A DNA stretch of 64,000 nucleotides. Source: Amycolatopsis alba DSM 44262. GTDB taxonomy: Bacteria; Actinomycetota; Actinomycetes; Mycobacteriales; Pseudonocardiaceae. Of the stretch, positions 26,406 to 34,303 are shown one piece after another. How positions within the stretch are numbered: the stretch's first letter is position 1; every line of letters begins with the position of its first letter. The translations under genes and the position numbers were made by a program. The notes below the pieces were generated by a model. That model saw only the letters and a list, made by a program, of their open reading frames with translations. It did not search any database and was not told where the DNA came from. The stretch is from positions 2,187,665-2,251,664 of the forward strand of contig NZ_KB913032.1 of NCBI RefSeq assembly GCF_000384215.1, given 5' to 3'.

Positions 26406-27304
26406 CCGGTGACGTCCGCCGGCTTGCCGCGATCCTGGACCTCGACGAGATAGCGCCAGCTGTCGGGACGGCTACCGTCGAGGTCGGTGAATCCGTATTC
26501 CTTCGCCAATTCACCACTGGACATCGATTTCCCGTTCCAGCGCGCGACTTCCGGGTCGCAGGCCAGCGCCGCGACCGCTCTCCCGACGAACGCGGGGCTT
26601 TCAGAAATGGCGAAATGGGGCTGCACCTTCGTCGCGTCCCGCCAATTCTCTTCGGTGACCCGATAAGCGTCGAGCATCGCTTCGGAACGCAACCAGCCCG
26701 GCGTGACCGCGACCGCGGTACCGCCGTGCGGTTCCAATTCGCGGGCGAGCGCGAACGCCATCCTGTTCACCGCGGTCTTGGCAAGGTCGTAGAAGAAGGA
26801 AACGCGGTAGTTTTCCGAGTTGTACTCGGTGGTCCCGTCGTTGACCTCGACGACCAGCGCCCCCGGCGTCCTGATCATGACCGGGAGCGCGAAATGGCTG
26901 GTGATGGCATGGGTTTCGATGGCGAGCCGCAGCGTCCGCAATCCGGTGTCCAAAGTGGACTCCCAGACGGTTTTGCCCCATTCGATGGGCGCACCGTAGA
27001 TATCGTTGACCAGCAGGTGCAGCGCACCCTGTTCGGCGTCGATCCGTTCCACCAGTTCGCGGACCTCGTCGGCCACCAAATGGTCCACGGCGACAGCGAT
27101 CCCGCGCCCGCCCGCTTCGTCGACGAGCGCCGCGGTCCCCTCGATCGTCTCCGGGCGATTCATTTCCGATCGCCGGGAACCGGTGCTGCGACCGGTCACG
27201 TAAACGGTCGCACCGGCGGCACCCAGCTGGACCGCTATTCCCCGTCCGGCCCCGCGAGTCGCCCCGGCGACCAACGCGATCTTGCCGGCCAATGGCTTTT
27301 CCAT
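26396..27304 (-). CDS. Short-chain dehydrogenase/reductase
   Basis: 302 residues. Complete classical SDR landmarks: GATRGAGRGIA cofactor motif near residue 14 and the catalytic pair in FFYDLAKTAVNRM (YxxxK). The NNAG motif is replaced by LVNDIYG. Its ~45-residue C-terminal tail (GFTDLDGSRPDSWRYLVEVQDRG) is typical of a subgroup of actinobacterial SDRs. It is divergent from an IclR regulator, which suggests that it is the regulated enzyme. Substrate unknown. Confidence 0.88.
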   Translation of the reverse strand: MEKPLAGKIALVAGATRGAGRGIAVQLGAAGATVYVTGRSTGSRRSEMNRPETIEGTAALVDEAGGRGIAVAVDHLVADEVRELVERIDAEQGALHLLVNDIYGAPIEWGKTVWESTLDTGLRTLRLAIETHAITSHFALPVMIRTPGALVVEVNDGTTEYNSENYRVSFFYDLAKTAVNRMAFALARELEPHGGTAVAVTPGWLRSEAMLDAYRVTEENWRDATKVQPHFAISESPAFVGRAVAALACDPEVARWNGKSMSSGELAKEYGFTDLDGSRPDSWRYLVEVQDRGKPADVTGYR

Positions 27305-27416
27305 CGTCCGAACCTAGCAAGAAGTCCGCTTGTTCGTGGACCAAAGTCCCTGGCCCGCAATTCACACAATGTGCTACGTTCTTGACTCTTTGTGATTGCC
27401 CCGGCGAGAGGTCGAG

Positions 27417-28196
27417 ATGACACCTGCCGCACGATCCCTGGACACCACAGCTCCCCCGAAGCGCACCCCCGGCGCCAGCAGCTCACGCAAGGTACTGCAG
27501 CTGCTGCTCTCCTTTTCCGAACGCCGCTGGGACGCGAGTGTCGCCGAACTCGCCGCGAGGATCGGCACCCCCGTCGCCACGACGTACCGATATGTCGCAC
27601 TGCTGAAGGAACTCCAACTCCTGGAGGAGGGAAAGACAGGGCGTTATCACGTGACGAGCCAGGTGATGCCGCTCGCCAGGGCGGCGCAGCTGGCCAACGA
27701 CCTCGCCCGGCTGGCGCGTCCGGCGATGGAGGAGGCGGCCCGAGACCTCGGCGAAACGGTCCTGCTGTTCCAGCATTTCGGCGATTCCGCGGTCTGCGCG
27801 GACCGGGTCGAATGCGAACGCGCGATGCGTTTCACCTTCCAGCCGGGCCATTCCGTCCCGCTCGGGGCCGGCGCGTCGGGCAAGATGCTGCTCGCCATGC
27901 TGCCGGAGGGCGAACGCGAAAGACGGCTTTCCTCGATCGTCCAGCGTCGCGGCCCGAGCGTGCGGGAAGAGGTCAAACGCGCCGGGGCGAACCGGTACGC
28001 GGTCAGCTGGGGCGAACTGGACGAAGGCGTCTGGTCGTGTTCGGTGCCGATCCCGAGCACCGGGCACCGGCCCGCGGTACTGACCCTGGCCGCCCCCGCG
28101 ACCCGGATCAGCGACGACGCGAAACGGGCCGCCATCGTCACACTCCAGTCGTACGCGAGCAGGATCCACCGTGCCGTCTCGTCGTTCTCCCTCTAA
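27417..28196 (+). CDS. IclR-family transcriptional regulator
   Basis: 259 residues from ATG 27417 with GAGAGG upstream. An N-terminal winged HTH (about 22-80: SSRKVLQLLLSFSERRWDASVAELAARIGTPVATTYRYVALLKELQLL) joins the IclR effector domain (GETVLLFQHFGDSAVCADRVECERAMRFTFQPGHSVPLGAGASGKMLLA). IclR proteins sense small acids. The gene is divergent from the SDR gene; the 112-nt gap holds short dyads (GGACCAAAGTCC at 27338, CACACAATGTG at 27364) too weak to call as an operator. Confidence 0.9.
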   Translation: MTPAARSLDTTAPPKRTPGASSSRKVLQLLLSFSERRWDASVAELAARIGTPVATTYRYVALLKELQLLEEGKTGRYHVTSQVMPLARAAQLANDLARLARPAMEEAARDLGETVLLFQHFGDSAVCADRVECERAMRFTFQPGHSVPLGAGASGKMLLAMLPEGERERRLSSIVQRRGPSVREEVKRAGANRYAVSWGELDEGVWSCSVPIPSTGHRPAVLTLAAPATRISDDAKRAAIVTLQSYASRIHRAVSSFSL

Positions 28197-28237
28197 TTCG
28201 CGCGCGCCCGCTCCCGGCGGCGGGTAGAACTCGACAC

Positions 28238-28732
28238 GTGATCCGACTCGCCGCACCCGAAGACCTGCCCGTGCTCCAGGACATCGAGCGCGCGGCGGGC
28301 GAACCGTTCCGTGCGCTCGGCATGGCCGCGATCGCCGACGACGACCCGCCGTCGATCGAGGAACTCACGGCCTACCTGGACGCGGGCCGGGCCTGGGTGC
28401 ACGACACCGGCGACGGCCCGGTGGCATACCTGCTCGCCGAGATCGTCGACGGCCACGGCCACATCGAGCAGGTGTCCGTCCATCCGGAGCACGCGCGGCG
28501 CGGCCTCGGACGGCTGCTGATCGAGCACGCCGGGGAGTGGGCTTCGCGCGAAGGACTCGCGGGACTGACGCTGACGACGTACGCCGAGGTGCCGTGGAAC
28601 GCGCCGTACTACGCCCGGCTCGGCTTCGAGATCCTCAATGAGGACGACCTCACCGAGGGCCTGCGCGCCGTCCGGGCTCACGAAATCGCCCGCGGGCTGG
28701 ACGCCTGGCCTCGGGTGACCATGCGGCGATGA
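28238..28732 (+). CDS. GNAT-family N-acetyltransferase
   Basis: 164 residues from a GTG. The acetyl-CoA loop is clear (IEQVSVHPEHARRGLGRLLIEHAGEWA), followed by LTLTTYAEVPWNAPYYARLGFEIL, the common end of the GNAT fold. The acceptor cannot be read. It follows the IclR gene by 41 nt and could be read from the same transcript. Confidence 0.88.
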   Translation: MIRLAAPEDLPVLQDIERAAGEPFRALGMAAIADDDPPSIEELTAYLDAGRAWVHDTGDGPVAYLLAEIVDGHGHIEQVSVHPEHARRGLGRLLIEHAGEWASREGLAGLTLTTYAEVPWNAPYYARLGFEILNEDDLTEGLRAVRAHEIARGLDAWPRVTMRR

Positions 28733-28843
28733 CCCGCGCGGGGGGTCGGATTCGCCGTCGCAGTCGAACGTGTGTTCTACTGTCCGCGCCGGCCCCGGAG
28801 GGGGAAGCTCCGCGGGCCGGCACCGGACTTCAAGGAGGCACGG

Positions 28844-29038
28844 ATGGCGGTCAAGATCACCCATCTCACCAATGGCCAGCAGGTGCGCTTCGCCAACGCG
28901 GACGGCGCCCGGCGCTACGCCGAGATCATCGGCGGCGGGGTCGACAAATGGCGGTTCACCGTGGTCAGCGGGCACGATCGCCCGGAATTGTCGGGGCGCG
29001 TCGTTAATGTGCCGGTATGGCGTATGACTTCCAGGTGA
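28844..29038 (+). CDS. Small conserved-looking hypothetical protein
   Basis: 64 residues from an ATG with a strong AAGGAGG five bases upstream. Sequence features: KITHLTNGQQVRFANADGARRYAEIIGG and WRFTVVSGHDRPEL, a mixed alpha/beta composition without signal peptide or Cys. It overlaps the start of the VOC gene by 22 nt, so the two are translated together. I do not recognise the family. The good ribosome site and the coupling are the reasons to accept it as real. Confidence 0.62.
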   Translation: MAVKITHLTNGQQVRFANADGARRYAEIIGGGVDKWRFTVVSGHDRPELSGRVVNVPVWRMTSR

Positions 29039-29439
29039 CCGTGGACTCCTCTCATCCCCATGACCTCGCCGACTGGTGGGCCGAGATGCTCGGCTGGCAG
29101 GTCGAGGGGAGCAACGAGGAGTTCATCCGCGAGATGATCGCGAAGGGGTACGCCCTGGAAGAGGCGACGACCACGCACAAGGGCACCCTGGTGTGGAAGG
29201 ACGGCGCGGCGATCGTCCACCCCGAGACCAGGCAGCGGTTCCTCTTCCAGCTGGTGCCCGAGGGGAAGACGGTGAAGAACCGCCTGCACCTCGACATCCG
29301 GATGGGGGCGGACAAGATCGAGGCCGAACTCGAACGGCTGACCGCCCGCGGCGCGACGTTCCTGCACCGCGGCAAGCAGGGGCCCGCCGAGTGGATCACG
29401 ATCGCGGACCCGGAAGGCAACGAACTCTGCCTCTCCTGA
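29017..29439 (+). CDS. VOC-superfamily (glyoxalase-like) protein
   Basis: 140 residues. The second beta-alpha-beta-beta-beta module ends in EWITIADPEGNELCLS, the classical VOC C-terminus with a metal-ligand Glu. The first module has the DFQVTVDSSHPHDLADWWAEMLGWQV pattern. Metal ligands are plausible but incomplete by eye. Members include dioxygenases, lyases and antibiotic-binding proteins, so substrate is open. It overlaps the preceding small gene. A short GC hairpin (29441-29460) follows at once. Confidence 0.85.
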   Translation: MAYDFQVTVDSSHPHDLADWWAEMLGWQVEGSNEEFIREMIAKGYALEEATTTHKGTLVWKDGAAIVHPETRQRFLFQLVPEGKTVKNRLHLDIRMGADKIEAELERLTARGATFLHRGKQGPAEWITIADPEGNELCLS

Positions 29440-29440
29440 G

Positions 29441-29460
29441 GCGGGCCCACGAGGGCCCGC
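29441..29460 (+). terminator. Short GC hairpin after the VOC gene
   Basis: Arms GCGGGCCC and GGGCCCGC are perfect around ACGA. It begins 2 nt after the stop codon. No T-tract follows. Confidence 0.65.
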
Positions 29461-29470
29461 CACTGGGGGT

Positions 29471-29511
29471 GTCATGAAGGGACCTGGTCCCGTCGGCTGT
29501 CCCTTCATGAC
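29471..29511. repeat. 13-bp inverted repeat
   Basis: GTCATGAAGGGAC at 29471-29483 is exactly complementary to 29499-29511, with a 15-nt loop. It lies between convergent gene ends next to two other hairpins. Confidence 0.6.
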
Positions 29512-29536
29512 CGAGCGCGCGGCCCTCGTGCGCATC

Positions 29537-29594
29537 AAGGGCCTCGTGAGTGGTGAGGATGGTTGGAACCGTCATCACCACTCACGAGGCCCTT
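29537..29594. terminator. 20-bp perfect hairpin between convergent genes (CTCGTGAGTGGT family)
   Basis: The arms 29537-29556 and 29575-29594 are perfectly complementary with an 18-nt loop containing GGAACCGT. The CTCGTGAGTGGT core and the GAACCGT loop recur at 36383-36428. The right arm ends 4 nt before the stop of the opposing gene. Confidence 0.75.
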
Positions 29595-29598
29595 ACTC

Positions 29599-30507
29599 TT
29601 ACCGCGAGTTACTCCCCCTCCACGCGACATAGTCAGCGACTGCCGCCGCGACGTCGTAACCCGGTTTGAAACCGGTGTCCTCGGCGAGCCGGGTGATGTC
29701 GAGATGGGGTTCGGCCCGCCCTCCCGGCCGGAGGTCGAGCCGGAGGCCCGGCTTCAGCTCCTCCAGCGCGCCCACGAGTTCCCGATGGAGGAGCGGCTGC
29801 CCGTGGGACACGTTGTAAGTGTTGTGCCGCAAGGTTTCCGCGGTCGTGAGCAAGGCGATCGCGCGGCCGGCGTCAGGCGCGTAGCAGCTGTCACCCCCGT
29901 CGTCGGCGAGCAGCGGCGACGGCCGCTCGCCACGGAGGACGGCGCTGATGTACGGCGGGATGGGATTGAACGGCGATTCCGGATCCATCAACGGACCCCA
30001 GACACTCCCGATCCGGAGCACGACCGGCTGAACTCCGCTGCCCGCGAGAGCGTGCGCCGTCATCGCCTCGACGGCCTCCTTGAAGGCGATGATCGCATGC
30101 GGCGGTTCCACCGAGGGCAAGGTGAGTTCCTCGTGCCACGGCGAAACCGGCTGTCCGATGTAGACACCGAGGCTGCTGGCGACGGCGAACCTGCGGACAC
30201 CCCAGGTGCGGGCGGCGTCCAGCGCGTTGAGCAGGGCGGTGGTGTCCGTGCGGAAGAATCCGACCGGGTCCTCGCCGGGGATGGATCCGGCGAGATGGAC
30301 GATTCCCCCGATGTCGTGGCGATCGGCGAGCGCCAGGAAGGCGTCCCGGTCGGTGACGTCGAGGGGTTCGACGGTCACCCGGCCGTCGAGGAACGACGGG
30401 ACCTCGGTGCGGCGATGGGCCGTGACCACGACGTCGTGGCCGAGGTCGGTGAGCGCGCGGGCGGTGTGGGCGCCGATCATGCCCAGCCCGCCGGTGACGA
30501 GGATCAT
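29599..30507 (-). CDS. NAD-dependent epimerase/dehydratase-like extended SDR
   Basis: 302 residues with the extended-SDR nucleotide motif GGLGMIG (residues 6-12), [20 protein letters not shown] and the ASSLGVYIG catalytic Ser region. The usual YxxxK appears as IIAFK: the Lys is kept but the Tyr position looks like Ile. Catalysis may thus differ from sugar epimerases. Its start overlaps the stop of the upstream reductase by ATGA, so the two form an operon. Substrate unknown. Confidence 0.82.
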   Translation of the reverse strand: MILVTGGLGMIGAHTARALTDLGHDVVVTAHRRTEVPSFLDGRVTVEPLDVTDRDAFLALADRHDIGGIVHLAGSIPGEDPVGFFRTDTTALLNALDAARTWGVRRFAVASSLGVYIGQPVSPWHEELTLPSVEPPHAIIAFKEAVEAMTAHALAGSGVQPVVLRIGSVWGPLMDPESPFNPIPPYISAVLRGERPSPLLADDGGDSCYAPDAGRAIALLTTAETLRHNTYNVSHGQPLLHRELVGALEELKPGLRLDLRPGGRAEPHLDITRLAEDTGFKPGYDVAAAVADYVAWRGSNSR

Positions 30508-31124
30508 CGGCCAACGCCCCCTCGTTCGACGCCATAGTGCAGGTGGGTCACGCCGGGAGCCGGGATCGCCTGCAGCAGACGGAGTTCCACGTGCTCCGGG
30601 AGTTCGTTGAAGAACCTCCTGCCCTTGCCGAGCAGGATGGGCACCTGGTGGAGGATCACCTCGTCGACCAGCCCCGCCGCCAGCGCGGAGCTGACCAGCC
30701 CGCCGCCCATCAGGCCGACGTCCTTGTTCCCGGCGATCTCGCGTGCCGCGGCGATGGCGTCCTCGACTCCGGTCGTGATCACGGTCTGCCGGTCACCGGC
30801 TTCGGGCACGGGACGGCGGGTGAGGAGGACCATCGGCGCCGTCGGGTGCGGGCTCCCGCCGCCGAACCGGCCGGAATGCTCGTAGGTGGTGCGCCCGGCG
30901 ACGATCGCGCCGATCCGGCTCGCGATGGTGTCGAAGAACCGCGCGCTCGGTTCACTCAGTTTGAAGCCGTCGAACACCTCGCTCGGGGTGTCGCCGTCGA
31001 AGTACCAGTCGAACAGCGTCGGCGCGTCGCCGAGCCCGCTTCCGAACTCTTCGGCGCCCTCGGGCAGTTTCCCGCTGATGTAGCCGTCGACCGAGACGGC
31101 GAGGCCGGTGAAGACCTTGCTCAT
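30504..31124 (-). CDS. Dihydrofolate-reductase-like (RibD C-terminal domain) protein
   Basis: 206 residues. RibD_C/DHFR-fold signs: [15 protein letters not shown] at the start, [13 protein letters not shown], and [37 protein letters not shown]. It is a stand-alone reductase of the YyaP/YwjB type, not a true folate enzyme or a riboflavin-cluster gene. It leads a two-gene operon with the epimerase-like gene. NADPH use is expected from the family; the substrate is unknown. Confidence 0.85.
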   Translation of the reverse strand: MSKVFTGLAVSVDGYISGKLPEGAEEFGSGLGDAPTLFDWYFDGDTPSEVFDGFKLSEPSARFFDTIASRIGAIVAGRTTYEHSGRFGGGSPHPTAPMVLLTRRPVPEAGDRQTVITTGVEDAIAAAREIAGNKDVGLMGGGLVSSALAAGLVDEVILHQVPILLGKGRRFFNELPEHVELRLLQAIPAPGVTHLHYGVERGGVGR

Positions 31125-31125
31125 G

Positions 31126-31536
31126 TCATTCCTCCACGATTCGTTTCGCTTGTTCGAGGTGGGCGGCGATACCCCTAGGACCGCCGTCCACCTCGCGGAC
31201 CGGTGGCCAGCCCTGCTCCTTCGCGTACTTCGCGACGCGCGCGGCGAGCTCGGCTCCCGGCCCCTCCCCCGCGACGAGCACCGGCCCCGAACCTGCCCCC
31301 AGGCTCCGGGGATGCGCCGCCGCCCACTCCAGGACCGCCCGCGCCGCCGGGAACGCGGGCACCCCGGCGGCGATCACCACCGCGCCACAACCCGCGACCC
31401 GTTCGGCCCCGGCTCCACCGGGCGCGAACCAGAGCACCAACGGGGCCGCGGCATGCTGCCCGGAAGGCCAGTGCACCCGCGCGACGCCGCCCCGCATCCG
31501 CAGCTCGGCAACGCGCTGACCTGCTGTTTCGGCCAT
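31126..31536 (-). CDS. Short degenerate alpha/beta-hydrolase-like protein
   Basis: 136 residues from ATG 31536. LVLWFAPGGAG resembles the oxyanion region and VLVAGEGPGAELAARVA resembles the nucleophile elbow (GDSAGGNLAA) of the HSL esterase family. The Ser is replaced by Gly and no downstream Asp/His is present, so it cannot be a normal hydrolase. It is 1 nt from the start of the reductase operon on the same strand and divergent from an intact LysR-esterase fusion gene. It may be a remnant, a binding protein, or unrelated with chance similarity. Confidence 0.55.
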   Translation of the reverse strand: MAETAGQRVAELRMRGGVARVHWPSGQHAAAPLVLWFAPGGAGAERVAGCGAVVIAAGVPAFPAARAVLEWAAAHPRSLGAGSGPVLVAGEGPGAELAARVAKYAKEQGWPPVREVDGGPRGIAAHLEQAKRIVEE

Positions 31537-31643
31537 GGCCAACCCTGTCACGGACGAGACGGGGAAGGGAAAGACCGATCCCGCATCACGTTCTTGCGCG
31601 GAACGCATCACCCCGGCAGGCACGGACGGGGATACTCGACGCC

Positions 31644-32825
31644 ATGTCCGAACGACCCGCCGGGCCGCGGCTGCTGGGCATGCCTTCGGCCGCCGACGCG
31701 ATCGAGCTCAAGCACCTGCGGGCGTTCGTCGCGGTCGCCGACGAACTCAACTTCAGCCGCGCCGCGAACCGGCTGTTCGTCTCCCAGCCCGCCCTCAGCC
31801 GCCAGATCAAGGCACTGGAACAGCTGATCGGCTGTCAGCTGCTGCGCCGATCGACCCACCGCGTCGAGCTGACCCTCGCCGGTGAGGCACTGCTCGGCGC
31901 CACGCTCCCGTTGTTGTCGGACATGGACGACGCGATCACCCTCACCCGCTCGGTCGGTGGCGAGGTGAACGCGCGGGTCACGCAACTGTGGAATTCGGTC
32001 GTCGAAGACGGCGGAAGCGGTCTCGCGGCGATGCGCGAAGCCTTCGAAGCGCTTAACGCACAACTTCCCGTCCCGGACGGCACCGAGGTGCGGCCGGTCC
32101 AGACGGACGGCGTGTCCTCACTGGTCGTCTCCCCCGGACCGGGGCACCGGCCGAGCGTGCTCCACCTGCACGGCGGCGGGTACATCGCGGGTTCGGCCTT
32201 CGGGTACCGCCCGTTGACCGGCGCGCTGGCGGCGGCCACCGGCGCCGCCGTGCTGGTGCCGGACTACCGGCTCGCGCCGGAGCATCCCTTCCCCGCCGCG
32301 CTGGAGGACGCGCTCCGCGCCTACCGATGGCTGCTCGGCCAGGGCACCGCCCCGGAGCGGCTCACCGTCAGCGGCGACTCGGCGGGCGGTGGCCTCGCCG
32401 TCTCCCTGCTGCTCAAGCTGAAAGAGGAAGGGCTGCCCCAGCCCGGCAAAGCGGTCCTGCTGTGCCCGCTGGTGGACGTGGTGGATCCACCGGACGGCAG
32501 CACACCGGTCGCGAAGTGGTTCTCGCTCTACGTCCGCGATCACCCGCCTGCCGATCCCCTGCTGAACGTCTTCGAGGCCGACCTGTCCGGGCTGCCGCCG
32601 CTACTCGTCCAGTCGGGTACCGAGGACGTGACGCTGCCCGAGACGCGCCGCTTCGTCGACCATGCCCGCGAGCAGGGGCTGGACGTGCGCTTCGACCTGT
32701 ACCCGGTCAGCACGCACGTCTTCCACCTGTTCTGGTCGTTCCTTCCCGAAGCCGCGGACGCTCTCGAGCAGGTCGCCGGTTTCCTCGGCGAGAACGAGAG
32801 CGGCTCCGCGGCCGAAGCCGGCTAG
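31644..32825 (+). CDS. LysR-type HTH domain fused to an HSL-family alpha/beta-hydrolase
   Basis: 393 residues in one uninterrupted frame. Residues ~20-80 are a LysR HTH: ELKHLRAFVAVADELNFSRAANRLFVSQPALSRQIKALEQ and LLRRSTHRVELTLAG. Instead of the LysR effector domain, residues ~115-385 are an HSL/BAH-type esterase: HGGGY (176-180) oxyanion loop, GDSAGG with Ser246, Asp328 and His358 as the likely triad. All hydrolase residues look intact. It may be a regulator whose sensing domain hydrolyses its ligand, or an esterase that acquired DNA binding. It shares a CTAG double stop with the aminotransferase gene. Frame continuity across the junction speaks against two separate genes. Confidence 0.85.
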   Translation: MSERPAGPRLLGMPSAADAIELKHLRAFVAVADELNFSRAANRLFVSQPALSRQIKALEQLIGCQLLRRSTHRVELTLAGEALLGATLPLLSDMDDAITLTRSVGGEVNARVTQLWNSVVEDGGSGLAAMREAFEALNAQLPVPDGTEVRPVQTDGVSSLVVSPGPGHRPSVLHLHGGGYIAGSAFGYRPLTGALAAATGAAVLVPDYRLAPEHPFPAALEDALRAYRWLLGQGTAPERLTVSGDSAGGGLAVSLLLKLKEEGLPQPGKAVLLCPLVDVVDPPDGSTPVAKWFSLYVRDHPPADPLLNVFEADLSGLPPLLVQSGTEDVTLPETRRFVDHAREQGLDVRFDLYPVSTHVFHLFWSFLPEAADALEQVAGFLGENESGSAAEAG

Positions 32826-34087
32826 ACGAGTTTGTCCAGTGCGCGCGGCAGGGCCGTCGCGAGCTGGTCCAGTTCGGCTTCCCCGGCGATCAACGGCGGC
32901 GAGACCGCGATCCCCTTGGCCAGGTTCCGCACCAGGACGCCTTCGTCCCGCGCCAGCCGCTGCAACCGGTTCGCCGCGCCGGGGTTCGCCGCGACGACGT
33001 CGGCCTTCAGTTCGACCGCGGCAAGGAAGCCCAGTCCTGCCCGGACCTCGGCGACGAGCGGATGTGAGACCAGTCCGGAAAGCGCGTCCGCCAGCGGCTT
33101 CTCCAGTTCCCGCCCGCGCGGGATGAGCCCGTCGCGTTCGTAGAGGTCCAGCGTCGCGTTCCCCGCCGCGCAAGCGACCGGATGCCCCGCGTAGGTCGCG
33201 CCGTGCCGCAGCACCGGCGCACCCGGCTTGCCGGTGAAGAACGGCTCGGCCACCCTCGGCGCGACGATCAGCGCGCCCAGCGGGATCGTCCCGCCGGTGA
33301 TGCCCTTCGCGGTCGTGATCATGTCCGGTTTCACGGCCCACCGGTCGATCCCGAACCAGGTGCCCAGCCGCCCGAACGCGGCGATCACGCAGTCCGCGAC
33401 GAACAGCACGCCGTGTTTGCGGCAGATCTCGGCGACCGTCTCGATATAGCCGTCCGGCGGCAGCAGGACCCCGCCCGCGCCGATCACCGGTTCGCAGAAG
33501 AACGCCGCGACCCGCTCCGGCCCGACCCGCTGGATCTCGGCTTCGAGCGCTTCGGCGCTGTCGTACGGCACGTGCGAGATGTCGCCCGGCAGCGGCCCGA
33601 AACCGGCGGCGTTGGCCGCGATGCCGCCGACGGCCGTGCCGAACCCGTGCGTGCCGTGGTAACCCTGCACTCGCCCGATGACGTGCACTTTCTCCGGTCG
33701 TCCGGTGTGCGCGAAGTACGAGCGGGCGATCTTGACCGCGGTGTCGATGACGTCGCCACCGCCCGAACCGAAGAACACCTTCGAACCTGGTTCCGGCGCG
33801 AGCGCGGAGACCCGTTCGGCGAGCTTGAGCGCGGGTTCGTTGGCGTTGTAGCCGAACAGGTTGTACGAATCGAGCGTCCGCAGCTGGTCCCCGACGGCCT
33901 GCGCGATCTCCTCGCGGCCGTGGCCGAAGTTCGCGTACCAGAGCGACGCAGTCGCGTCGAAGTACCGCTTCCCCTCGTCGTCCCAGACGTAGGAACCCTC
34001 GCCGCGGGTGATGACCAGCCGATCGCCGTCGACCGCTCCCATGTCCGCGAAGGGATGCCACAGCGGATTGTGCGCGGACGACATCAT
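32822..34087 (-). CDS. Class III PLP-dependent aminotransferase
   Basis: 421 residues from the first of two ATGs, with AGGAGG upstream. Class III pattern: SYVWDDEGKRYFDATASLWYANFGHG, VFFGSGGGDVIDTAVKIAR, YHGTHG, and the PLP lysine in TTAKGITGGTIPLGA (Lys261). The pyridine-binding Asp is in VADCVIAAFGRLG, where the usual Glu after Asp is Cys. Closest by eye to omega-amino acid:pyruvate aminotransferases. It stands alone, converging on the LysR-esterase fusion and divergent from the alpha-galactosidase gene. Confidence 0.88.
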   Translation of the reverse strand: MMSSAHNPLWHPFADMGAVDGDRLVITRGEGSYVWDDEGKRYFDATASLWYANFGHGREEIAQAVGDQLRTLDSYNLFGYNANEPALKLAERVSALAPEPGSKVFFGSGGGDVIDTAVKIARSYFAHTGRPEKVHVIGRVQGYHGTHGFGTAVGGIAANAAGFGPLPGDISHVPYDSAEALEAEIQRVGPERVAAFFCEPVIGAGGVLLPPDGYIETVAEICRKHGVLFVADCVIAAFGRLGTWFGIDRWAVKPDMITTAKGITGGTIPLGALIVAPRVAEPFFTGKPGAPVLRHGATYAGHPVACAAGNATLDLYERDGLIPRGRELEKPLADALSGLVSHPLVAEVRAGLGFLAAVELKADVVAANPGAANRLQRLARDEGVLVRNLAKGIAVSPPLIAGEAELDQLATALPRALDKLV

Positions 34088-34303
34088 GTTCTTCCTCCTC
34101 GTGCTCGGGTCCCCATCCTCACCCGGATCCGGGTGGGACGCGAACACTCCATCGTGCACAGTTCGCGCGCCGGTTCTGTCCGGTCTGTCTGCGCAACCTC
34201 CGGTGAATTTCCCACATCATCCCAACGGCCCTTGACCGGCGCCGGGCGATCCTGTTGTTTTATGAGCGGGTTTGTTCAAAGTTGAGCATTCTGGAGGAAC
34301 TCC

